Source: Elymus sibiricus
Lineage: Eukaryota > Streptophyta > Magnoliopsida > Poales > Poaceae
DNA length: 64,000 nucleotides
Reading direction: 5' to 3'
Assembly (NCBI GenBank): GCA_039707655.1
Contig: CM077665.1
Coordinates: 441,749,531-441,813,530, forward strand
Of this stretch, positions 56,099-64,000 are shown one piece after another. The first letter of the stretch is position 1; each line of letters opens with the position of its first letter. Both the position numbers and the translations under genes were made by a program. The notes under the pieces were generated by a model. The model worked only from the letters and a program-made list of their open reading frames with translations, did not search any database and was not told the origin of the DNA.

Positions 56099-57813
56099 TG
56101 TTGGGAGACGTAGTAGTAAATCAAAAAATTTCCTACGTGTTCACCAAGATCTATCTATGGAGAAACCAGCAACGAGTAAGGGGAGAGTGAATCTTCATAC
56201 CCTTGAAGATCGCTAACCGGAAGCGTTACAAAGAACGCGGTTGATGGAGTCGTACTCGCGGCGATTCAAATCGCGAAAGATCCGATCCAAGCGCCAAACG
56301 GACGGCGCCTCCACGTTCAACACACCTACAGCCCGGGGACGTCTCCTCCTTCTTGATCCAGCAAGAGGAAAGGAGAAGTTGAGCGAGAGCTTCGGCAGCA
56401 CCACGGCGTGGTGGCGGTGGAGCTCGTGGTTCTCCGGCAGAGCTTCGCTAAGCGCTACGGAGGAGGAGGAGGTGTAGGAAGGGGGAAGGGCTGCGCCAAG
56501 GGAAGGGTGTGTAGCTGCCCTCCCACCCCCACTATTTATAGGGGGAAGGGGAGAGGGGGCCAGCCCCCTTAGATCCATCTAGAGGGGGGGGGGGGGCGGC
56601 GGCCCCCGGGGGGGCCACAGCCTCCCTTAGGGTTTCCAACCCTAGGCGCCTTGGGCCCTTGGGGCGGCTGCCCCCCGGGGGGCCGCGGCCCCCTTAGGGT
56701 TCCCAACCCAAATACAGCCCATTAGGTCCTCCGTGGCAGGTGGACCCTCACGGTGGACCCCCGGAACCCCTTCGGTGGTCCCGGTACAATACCGATAAAC
56801 CCCGAAACCTTTCCGGTGACTGAAACTGGACTTCCCATATATAAATCTTCACCTCCGGACCATTCCGGAACTCCTCATGACGTCCGGGATGTCATCCGGG
56901 ACTCCGAAAAACTTTCGGTAACCACATACAATTCCCATTACAACTCTAGCGTCACCGAACCTTAAGTGTGTAGACCCTACGGGTTCGGGAGGCACGTAGA
57001 CATGACCGAGACACCTCTCCGGTCAATAACCAACAGCGGGATCTGGATACCCATGTTGGCTCCCACATGCTCCACGATGATCTCATCGGATGAACCACGA
57101 TGTCGGGGATTCAATCAATCCCGTATACAATTCTCTTTGTCTACCGGTATGATACTTGCCCGAGATTCGATCGTCGGTATCCCTATACCTTGTTCAATCT
57201 CGTTACCGGCAAGTCTCTTTACTCGTTCCGCAACACATCATCCCGTGGCTAACTCCTTAGTCACATTGAGCTCATTATGACGATGTCTTACCGAGTGGGC
57301 CCAGAGATACCTCTCCGTCATACGGAGTGACAAATCCCAGTCTCGATTCGTGCCAACCCAACAGATACTTTCGGAGATACCCGTAGTGTACCTTTATAGC
57401 CACCCAGTTACGTTGTGACGTTTGGCACACCCAAAGTATTCCTACGGTATCCGGGAGTTGCACAATCTCATGGTCTAAGGAAACGATACTTGACATTGGA
57501 AAAGCTTTAGCAGACGAACTAGACGATCTTGTGCTATGCTTAGGATTGGGTCTTGTCCATCACATCATTCTCCTAATGATGTGATCCCGTTATCAACGAC
57601 ATCCAATGTCCATGGTCATGAAACTGTGACCATCTATTGATCAACGAGCTAGCCAACTAGAGGCTCACTAGGGACATGTTGTGGTCTATGTATTCACACA
57701 TGTATTACGGTTTCCGGTTAACACAATTATAGCATGAACAATAGACAATTATCATGAACAAGGAAATACAATAATAACCTTTTTATTATTGCTTCTAGGG
57801 CATATTTCCAACA
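56099..57813 (-). repeat. 5' LTR of E3
   Basis: 1715 bp, TGTTGGAAATATGCCC at the minus-strand start and CTCCCAACA at the end. TATA box at 56533-56540 (TATAAATA, minus). Has a longer G/C run near 56583-56620 than the 3' LTR. Confidence 0.93.
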
Positions 57814-59269
57814 GAAATGTCACACCATAACTGGGTGACTATAAAGATGCTCTACAGGTATCTCCGAGGGTGTCTGTTGAGTGGGCATGGATCAAGACTG
57901 GGATTTGTTACTCCGTGTGACGGAGAGGTATCTCAGGGCCCACTCGGTAATACAACATCACAATAAGCCTTGCAAGCAATGTGAGTAAGTGTTAGCCACG
58001 GGATCTTGTATTACAGAACAAGTAAAGAGACTTGCCGGTAACGAGATTGAACTAGGTATAGAGATACCGACGATCGAATCTCGGGCAAGTAACATACCGA
58101 AGAACAAAGGGAACAGCGTACAGGATTAACTGAATCCTTGACATAGAGGTTCAACCGATAAATATCTTCGTAGAATATGTAGGAACCAATATGGGCATCC
58201 AGGTCCCGCTATTGGTTATTGACCGTGGAGGTGTCTCGGTCATGTCTACATAGTTCTCGAACCCACAGGGTCTGCACACTTAAGGTTCAGTGACGTTTCG
58301 GTATAGTAGAGTTATGTATGGTGGTGACCGAAGGTTGTTCGGAGTCCCGGATGAGATCCTGGACGTCACAAGGAGCTCCGGAATGGTCCGGAGGTAAAGA
58401 TTGATATATAGGAAGTCCTGTTTTGGTCACCGGAAAAGTTTCGGGTACTTCGGTAGTGTACCGGGAGTGCCGGGAGGGTACCGGGGGCCATCGAGAGGGG
58501 TGTCTCGACCCAAAGGACCTCATGGGCTGTGGGAGGAGTCAAACCAGCCCCTAATGGGCTGGCCGAACCCCCCACTAAGGCCCATGCGGCTAGGGGTGGG
58601 AAAAACCCAAAGGTGGAAAGGTGGAAAGGGTTTCCAAGTGGAGAGGAGGAATCCTACTCCTAGTAGGATTGGAGTAGGACTCCTCCACCTCCAATTTCAG
58701 CCAACCCTTGAGGGTTTGAGGCTGCCTCCTCCCCTCCCTCCCTCCTATATATACTAGAGGATTTAGAGGGGAGAGCTAACCCTAATTGCCACGTGCTCCC
58801 TCTACTTCATCTAGATCGTTTTCTCCTCTAGTCTAGTTCGGCGGTGCTTAGGCGAAGCCCTGCCGAAATAGTTCCACCACCATCGCCACCACGCCGTCGT
58901 GCTGCCGGAGAACTCATCTACCTCTCTGCTCCCTCTTGCTGGATCAAGAAGGCGGAGATCGTCATCGAGCTGTACGTGTGCTGAACGCGGAGGTGCCGTA
59001 TGTTCGGCGCTAGATTGGAAGGACCGTGATCAGGATCGCGGGACGGATCGTGATGGGATCGCGGGATGGATCATGATTGGATCGCAGGACGCTCGGCGAT
59101 TTGGATCGCGAAGACGTTCGACTACATCAACCGCGTTTCTTAACGCTTCCCACTTAGCGATCTACAAGGGTATGTAGATCCACTCTCCCTCTCGTAGATG
59201 CTCATCACCATGGATAGATCTTGCGTGTGCGTAGGAAATTTTTTGTTTCCCATGCAACGTTCCCCAACA
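57814..59269 (+). repeat. 3' LTR of E1, second part
   Basis: Resumes after E3 and ends CCCCAACA at 59269, followed by the ATTTC duplication. Roughly 3.5% different by eye from the matching part of the E1 5' LTR over the 700 bp compared. Confidence 0.92.
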
Positions 59270-60077
59270 ATTTCTTATGAGAAGGAAAATATTTTTCAGT
59301 AAAGTAATAGATCATATCCTGGGGGCTACACACACAACCAGGAGCAAGAGAAAGGAATCAATTCTTAGCATCACCTTTTAGTGAAAAAGGAAAAATCTTA
59401 AGTATGTAAAAGTAGCGAATCTTTTCCTCATAAGCAAACATGGTGGCAATATCATGCATTTTAGTAAGGTGTGCCATAACAGTTTTAGTTTCATAAAAAT
59501 GGAAAGGATCAGATTCTACTATAGTGATTAACTCAGGATCAACAGATAATTAGTAATCCTTATCAGTAACACATATAGGAGAAGTAGAAAATTTAGGATC
59601 ATGTTTCATTTTCTCCATCATAGATTTTTCTTTCAGTTTGCATAGTAGTTTCTTCAAATCATCTCTATCATTACAAGCAAGAAAGTCTATATCTATCTCC
59701 CCATCCATAACATAACCATCAGGTACCTCGGGCATATCATGTCTATTAGGGGAGCTAGGAATAATAGATGAACCAAAGTGTTCATCAGTTTTAGCATTTT
59801 CAGTTTCTATAGATCTAGTAATATGAGCATCAAGTAATTCATCAAGTGGTATAGTTTCAGTTTTATCAAGCATAGTAGTAGCATCATCATTAGTTTCATG
59901 AAATTCAGAAGTAGCATCATCAAGTAGTTACGACATATCAGAACGAACAACAAGTGGTGGTGTCATAAGCTGATTCAAAACAGTAGGTGAATCAAAAGCA
60001 GAGCTAGATGGTAGTTCCTTACCTTCCCTCGTCTTAGAGGGTATGATCTTGGTTTTAGTATCTTTCAGATTCTTCAT
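59270..60077 (-). pseudogene. Gag N-terminal part of element D
   Basis: Starts at the ATG at 60077 (MKNLKDTKTKIIPSKTREG), 47 nt after the primer-binding site. In-frame stops lie at 59928-59930 and 59550-59552. The continuing frame includes HFYETKTVMAHLTKMHDIATMF and FPFSLKGDAKNWFLSLAPG, the conserved core of Gypsy gag (retrotransposon gag family), before E1 interrupts it. The other half is at 32789-34759. The segment upstream of 60077 in the same frame is leader sequence, not part of the protein. Confidence 0.8.
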
Positions 60078-60123
60078 AGTGATAGTTGAATAACCCTGGT
60101 GAACACAATGAATATAGCTATGC

Positions 60124-60141
60124 TCCCCGGCAATGGCGCCA
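60124..60141 (-). other. Primer-binding site of element D, tRNA-Asp with one mismatch
   Basis: TGGCGCCATTGCCGGGGA on the minus strand; one base differs from the tRNA-Asp complement present in elements A and F. It lies 11 nt from the LTR end at 60153. Confidence 0.88.
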
Positions 60142-60152
60142 GAAAGTAGTCT

Positions 60153-61018
60153 TGATAACCCAAAAGTGTAGGGGGTCGCAACAGTCTTCGAGGGAATTAT
60201 TTTACCCAAATTTGTGGATTCGACACAAGGGGAGCCAAAGAATATTTATTAGTGTTAGCAGTTGAGTTCTCAATTCAACCACACATGGGTTACTCTCTGT
60301 AACAAAGTTTAGTAGAAAAACAAGATAGTAATAGGAACAGTAACAGTGACAGCAACAATTTTGTAGTAATTGTAACAACAGTAGCAACAATACCAACTTA
60401 GCAAGATTCAGTATGTAAAAGCATAGGCCATGGATCGGTGATGGATAATGGTTTAGATGACATTCATCATGTAACAGTTACACACTAGAGCGACACAGAA
60501 CTAGCTCCAATTCATCAATATAATGTAGGCATGTATTCCGTATATAGTCATATGTGCTTATAATGAGACCTTGCATGAGGACATGGAGTATCTACACCCG
60601 AGCTCAAATGCTCCCTTATGAACATTAAATCGAAAAAAAATAGTAAACAAATTCAAAAAATTCTGAATTTTTGTGGCAAACCTTAACAAATATTTTGTAT
60701 GCTCGCAAAATTTCAGCACAAAATGACATTCATAGAAGTTGTGGCAAAAAAAATCGATGTTCCAAAAAATGCTAGTTTTGAGAACATTTTGGATTGCTGA
60801 TTTTGTTTATTTGCCACGCCTTCCACAAATGTCGTTTCGTGCTGAAATTTCGCAAGCCTACAAAACATTTGTTAAAGTTTACCAGGAAAAAAAATTCAGA
60901 TTTTCCATTTTGACTGTTTTTTTTATTTTACTGTTCATGATGGAGCATTTGAGCTCGGGAGCATAATAGGACTTTCGCTTGAATGACATCTTTTGTCCTA
61001 CCCTCCCATGGCAGCGGG
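60153..61018 (-). repeat. 5' LTR of element D, interrupted and incomplete
   Basis: 60153-60580 matches the first part of the 3' LTR (27499-27930). The MITE at 60581-60980 then interrupts it, a short piece (about 60981-61018, TACCCTCCCATGGCAGCGGG) matches the LTR near 27950, and element F begins at 61019. The remainder lies beyond the window. Confidence 0.85.
60581..60980. mobile_element. Foldback MITE in the LTR of element D
   Basis: About 400 bp. The outer arms pair as CCCGAGCTCAAATGCTCC (60597-60614) and GGAGCATTTGAGCTCGGG (60942-60959). Pairing continues inwards: AATTTTGTGGCAAACCTT...CAGCACAAAATG on the left against CGTGCTGAAATTTCGC...AACATTTGTTAAAG on the right. It splits sequence that is continuous in the 3' LTR. 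A GACAT sequence on both sides may be part of the target duplication. Possibly Mutator-like; not settled. Confidence 0.7.
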
Positions 61019-62594
61019 TGATACGTCTCCAACGTATCTATAATTTTTTATTGTTCCATGCTGATATATTATCATTCTAGGATACTTTTTGGGTCTTTTT
61101 TTTTACCAATTTATAATATTTTTGAGCACTAACCTATTGACCCAGTGCCCAATGCTAGTTGCTGTTTTCTGCAAGTTTTTGCCTTTTCAGGTTTACAGTA
61201 CCAAACGAAGTCCAATTGCTACGAAACTTTTTGATGATTTTTTCTGGACTATAAGAAGACCTAGAAGCTTCGGAAGAAGGCCGGCAGGTTCACGAGGGAC
61301 CCACCACACATCAGGGCGCGCCCTGGTGGGGCTCCCTGATATGTGGTGGCCCCCTCGGCTACCTCCCGACGTCCCTCTTCGGCCTATAAATTCTCTAATA
61401 TTCTGAAATCCCTGAAGGCAGTCCCGAAACACTTTTTCCGCCGCCGCAAGTCTCTGTTCCGTCGCGAGGCCATCTGGAGCTCCGTTCCGGCACCCTGCCG
61501 GAGGGGGGATCGATCACGGAGGGCCTCTTAATCAACCTTGCTGCCCTCATGATGATGTGTGAGTAGTTCACCACTGACCTACGGGTCCATAGCTAGTACC
61601 TAGATGGCATTCTCTCAATCTTATGATCTTCAATACAATGGTCATCGCATCTTCGCTTTGATCTATCCGATGTAATCCTATTGTGCGGTGTGTTTGATGG
61701 GATCCGATAAATTGTGGGTTTATGTTCAGATTATTCATGAAAAGTATTTGAGATGCCTCTGATATATATTATCTCTTAATTGCAGGATCATTATAGCTTC
61801 GTAATGCTCTCCGATTTATTGATGTGCTTTGGCCAAGTAGATTGATATTTCATCGGTGGGAGTGGTGCGTTGTGGTAGGTTCAACCTGGCGAGTTTCTAT
61901 ATCCTAGTGACAAAGTAGGGGACAAGATGCGTCTTTGTGTTGTTGCTACTAAGGATAAAACGATGGGGTTCATTCATATTGATTGAGTTTACTTAATACT
62001 CATCATGTCATCATTCTCCAAGCATTACTCTGTTTTACTTAATACTCTAGATGCATGCTGGATAGTGGTCGATGAGTGGAGTAATAGTAATAGGTGCAGG
62101 CAGGAGTCGGCCTATTTGCTTATGGACGTGATGCCTATATACACATGATCACTGCCGTGAAAATCGCATAACTATCCGCTTTTCTATCAATTGCCCAACA
62201 GTAATATGTTACCCATCGTATGCTGCCTACATGAGAGATGCCGCTAGGGAACACTATGGCCCCCGGGTCTATTCACTTATATATTTGCAAACACTAAAAT
62301 TACCTCGCTGCCTTTATTTACTTTTTATTTATTTTGCATTTTATATTTATCAACAATTATCTACACAACTCATTTGCTTGCAAATAACGAGATCACGGGG
62401 ATTGACAACCCTCTTGCCCGCGTTGGGTGCAAGTCGTTTGTTCATTTGTGTGCAGCCGCAGAAGACGGTTGAGGATTGATATTCCTATTGGTTCGATAAA
62501 CCTTGGTTTCATAACTGAGGGAAATACTTACCCACTTTGTGCTGTAATTACCCGTTCCTCTTCACAGAAAACCCAACACAGATCACAAGTATCA
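61019..62594 (+). repeat. 5' LTR of element F
   Basis: 1576 bp with TGATAC at the start and GTATCA at the end, a perfect short inverted repeat. TATA box CTATAAATT at 61384-61392. Confidence 0.9.
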
Positions 62595-62605
62595 GGAAGG
62601 ATTTC

Positions 62606-62623
62606 TGGCGCCGTTGCCGGGGA
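62606..62623 (+). other. Primer-binding site of element F, tRNA-Asp
   Basis: TGGCGCCGTTGCCGGGGA, an 18-nt perfect complement of plant tRNA-Asp, 11 nt after the LTR. Confidence 0.92.
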
Positions 62624-62785
62624 AGATCATCATCAACTATCAAGTAACTTCACACAAATTTTCATTCACTTGTTCTTCTTTTTATTTGCTGTTATATTTA
62701 GCTTGTCGCATAAAAATAAAAAATACAAAAATATTTATCTTTGCTTGTTGTTAGTTTGCTCTTTTGCTTGCTTGAAGTCGCTATC

Positions 62786-63373
62786 ATGTCTGAGTTTGAG
62801 AAAGTTATTATTGAGAGCGCTAGTGAAGATAGTGCTAGTGACACGGAAGAGCAGAGACCAAATATTGATCATGCTATTCATGAACCTCCTAAAAATCAAG
62901 TTCCTAGTAGTAATACCCACACGGTTTTAAAATCAAAAATCTATGAAGTAGGTAGTGGGAACATCATTGGGAAACATATTATACAAGAATTTTTTGAGTA
63001 CTTGGGAGCTATCCCTTTTACTAAAGGAACCATACTTGAAGAGACAAGTTGTTATGTGGATGCCATTACAATGTTAATATTGAAGCTAGAAAGAAAGTTT
63101 GTGCATCTCCATCCTATGCTCCAAAATATATTTTTGGGACTTTCGAGTATTCGTAATACAAAGGTTAAGAAAATTGTTACCATCATCCTTATGCATGAAT
63201 TTGATTATATAGTGCGGGAAGCAAGAGACATATTTTCTTTTTATAGAGTAAAATCTGAAGCTCCCCCTATAGAAGTGACCTTACATAATAAAGATGCTTT
63301 GCGTATGATGGAGTCTAGTAATTGCCAAGGTTTTAGTGAGAATATGAGGAGAAATGTTTCTCCGGAAGAATAA
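62786..63373 (+). CDS. First ORF of element F, function unknown
   Basis: An open frame of 195 residues from the ATG at 62786 (MSEFEKVIIESASEDSASD); the frame is open 15 codons further upstream, but that part lies in T-rich leader. The N-terminal 50 residues are acidic and Ser-rich, the middle contains GKHIIQEFFEYLGAIPF and a probable helical region (AITMLILKLERKFVHLHPML). After the stop at 63371-63373 there are further acidic coding-like remnants in shifted frames to about 63660 (YEDPYDDDDVSDDILNPFDH), so the original protein was probably longer. I recognise no domain. Its place between primer site and conserved motif is the same as the ORF of element A, although the sequences look unrelated. 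Confidence 0.55.
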   Translation: MSEFEKVIIESASEDSASDTEEQRPNIDHAIHEPPKNQVPSSNTHTVLKSKIYEVGSGNIIGKHIIQEFFEYLGAIPFTKGTILEETSCYVDAITMLILKLERKFVHLHPMLQNIFLGLSSIRNTKVKKIVTIILMHEFDYIVREARDIFSFYRVKSEAPPIEVTLHNKDALRMMESSNCQGFSENMRRNVSPEE

Positions 63374-63696
63374 ACGCAAGCTTTATTCCTTCATACTTGT
63401 GATAAATTTGAGTGGATTGCTAAAGTAATAAATGAAGGGTTTAGCGAAGATTGGCATGAAAACACATTAGGGAACCTATCAATGATGAAATTCATGTCTT
63501 GTATGAAGATCCCTATGATGATGATGATGTTAGTGATGATATCCTAAATCCGTTTGATCACTTGAATCCTTCCACTAAATTTGAAAAAGATGATTTTTTA
63601 AGTAAGATTGTGGAAGAGCTAGTTTTGAAAGACATGAAGGGGAGTGGATCCCTTAGTGTCAAAGATGTCAATACTTGAAAGGGGCATAAAACAATA

Positions 63697-63720
63697 GCGC
63701 TTGTTGGGAGGCAACCCAAT
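63697..63720 (+). other. 24-nt untranslated motif shared with element A
   Basis: Starts GCGCTTGTTGGGAGGCAACC; identical over 24 nt to the minus-strand sequence at 721-744. A further block about 100 nt downstream (63819-63860, TGTGCCAAGTAAAGCCTTT) also matches element A. Confidence 0.75.
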
Positions 63721-64000
63721 AGTTATCTTTAAATTTTTTGCTTTAAGCTTTCTGTTTGTTTTTGATAACATGATTATTTCCTCTGTAATGATTATGTTTT
63801 TTTTTGTTTAAATTATTTTTTGTGCCAAGTAAAGCCTTTGGGATGACTCACAAGATGAGTAGAATCGATGTTGAAACGAAACAAAAACTTTTGACTCCAG
63901 TGCAGGAATTTTCAATTTTTACTGGAGCGTGATAATGATCTGAAATTTTTACACCGTGTTGCAATACAAATTTTCGAGGTTTTCCAAAATTTTCAGAACT

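Larger units (their letters stand above)
49096..57813 (-). mobile_element. BARE/WIS/Angela-type Copia element E3, nearly intact
   Basis: 8718 bp in the 3' LTR of E1, opposite in orientation to E1. Flanking five-base duplications are CAAAT (49091-49095) and GAAAT (57814-57818). It has a 5' LTR (56099-57813), a perfect initiator tRNA-Met primer-binding site, a leader, a gag-pol frame with one stop, a polypurine tract and a 3' LTR (49096-50789). By-eye LTR divergence is about 1.7% plus a GC-rich indel of about 20 bp. Confidence 0.95.
34760..59269 (+). mobile_element. BARE/WIS/Angela-type Copia element E1, carrying E2 and E3
   Basis: 5' LTR 34760-36621 plus its last eight bases at 45240-45247, internal remnant 45248-48699, and 3' LTR 48700-49095 plus 57814-59269. 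Without the nested elements E1 is about 7.2 kb, with LTRs of about 1.85-1.87 kb. The LTR start TGTTGGAAATATGCCCTAGA identifies the BARE/WIS/Angela group. The internal domain lacks its leader and the gag N-terminus and is full of frameshifts and stops. E2 entered the 5' LTR and E3 the 3' LTR. Confidence 0.93.
27499..61018 (-). mobile_element. Athila-type Gypsy element D, split by nested insertions
   Basis: 3' LTR at 27499-28894, internal domain at 28895-34759 and 59270-60152, primer-binding site at 60124-60141, and part of the 5' LTR from 60153. The internal domain is split by the 24.5-kb Copia nest E1-E3 (34760-59269), which entered the gag gene. The 5' LTR is interrupted by a foldback MITE and then by element F at 61019. 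The visible coding part has gag and protease remnants and an Athila ORF-1-like gene, but no reverse transcriptase, RNase H or integrase, so D was probably a non-autonomous derivative. By-eye divergence over the first 200 bp of its two LTRs is about 8%, the highest in the window. Confidence 0.9.
61019..64000 (+). mobile_element. Athila-type Gypsy element F (5' part)
   Basis: Inserted in the 5' LTR of element D. LTR 61019-62594, primer-binding site 62606-62623, first ORF 62786-63373, conserved motif 63697-63720, then non-coding sequence to the window edge. It shares LTR start, LTR length, primer site and untranslated motifs with element A, but its first ORF looks different. Left flanking bases GCGGG; the right end is outside the window. 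Confidence 0.9.

Overview
This window is nuclear DNA of a large-genome grass, almost certainly a Triticeae cereal (wheat, Aegilops, barley or a close relative). The support is the LTR start TGTTGGAAATATGCCCTAGA typical of the BARE/WIS/Angela Copia group, Athila-type Gypsy elements primed by tRNA-Asp, an En/Spm (CACTA) transposon, several Stowaway-type MITEs, and nested retrotransposons around a single recognisable host gene. No rRNA, tRNA or CRISPR structure was seen.

Layout. 1-3500: minus-strand Athila-type Gypsy element (A) with its 5' LTR, running off the left edge and sitting inside a CACTA element. 3501-8261: decayed minus-strand CACTA transposon with TNP2 transposase remnants and a strong inverted repeat. 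8614-8895: GC-rich minisatellite. 8896-10413: 3' end of a Tat-lineage Gypsy element with its antisense ORF. 10414-14396: low-gene DNA with three Stowaway-type MITEs. 14402-19453: complete short-LTR Copia element (E0) with a perfect target-site duplication and a gag-pol frame broken by two stops. 20065-20694: the one host gene, a secreted eight-cysteine-motif protein with a glycine-rich linker. 21448-27498: non-autonomous DNA transposons, a foldback MITE and a diverged 105-bp tandem array.

27499-61018 is one old minus-strand Gypsy element (D), split by later insertions. A 24.5-kb BARE/Angela-type Copia element (E1, plus strand) lies inside its gag. E1 carries a second Copia (E2, plus) eight bases before the end of its 5' LTR and a third (E3, minus) in its 3' LTR. 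D's 5' LTR is also hit by a foldback MITE and by another Athila-type element (F, from 61019) that runs off the right edge. By-eye LTR divergence falls in the order the nesting requires: D about 8%, E1 about 2-3%, E3 about 1.7%, E2 about 1%.

Most coding material is retrotransposon or transposon protein in some state of decay. E3 is the best preserved (one in-frame stop). The host gene is the only locus likely to serve the plant. The most interesting unexplained signals are a 24-nt non-coding motif identical in elements A and F, a palindromic LTR array whose copy number differs between the two LTRs of E2, complementary repeats within one Copia transcript, and a decayed non-autonomous DNA transposon carrying an unrecognised open frame. 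I did not find a clearly new biological system.
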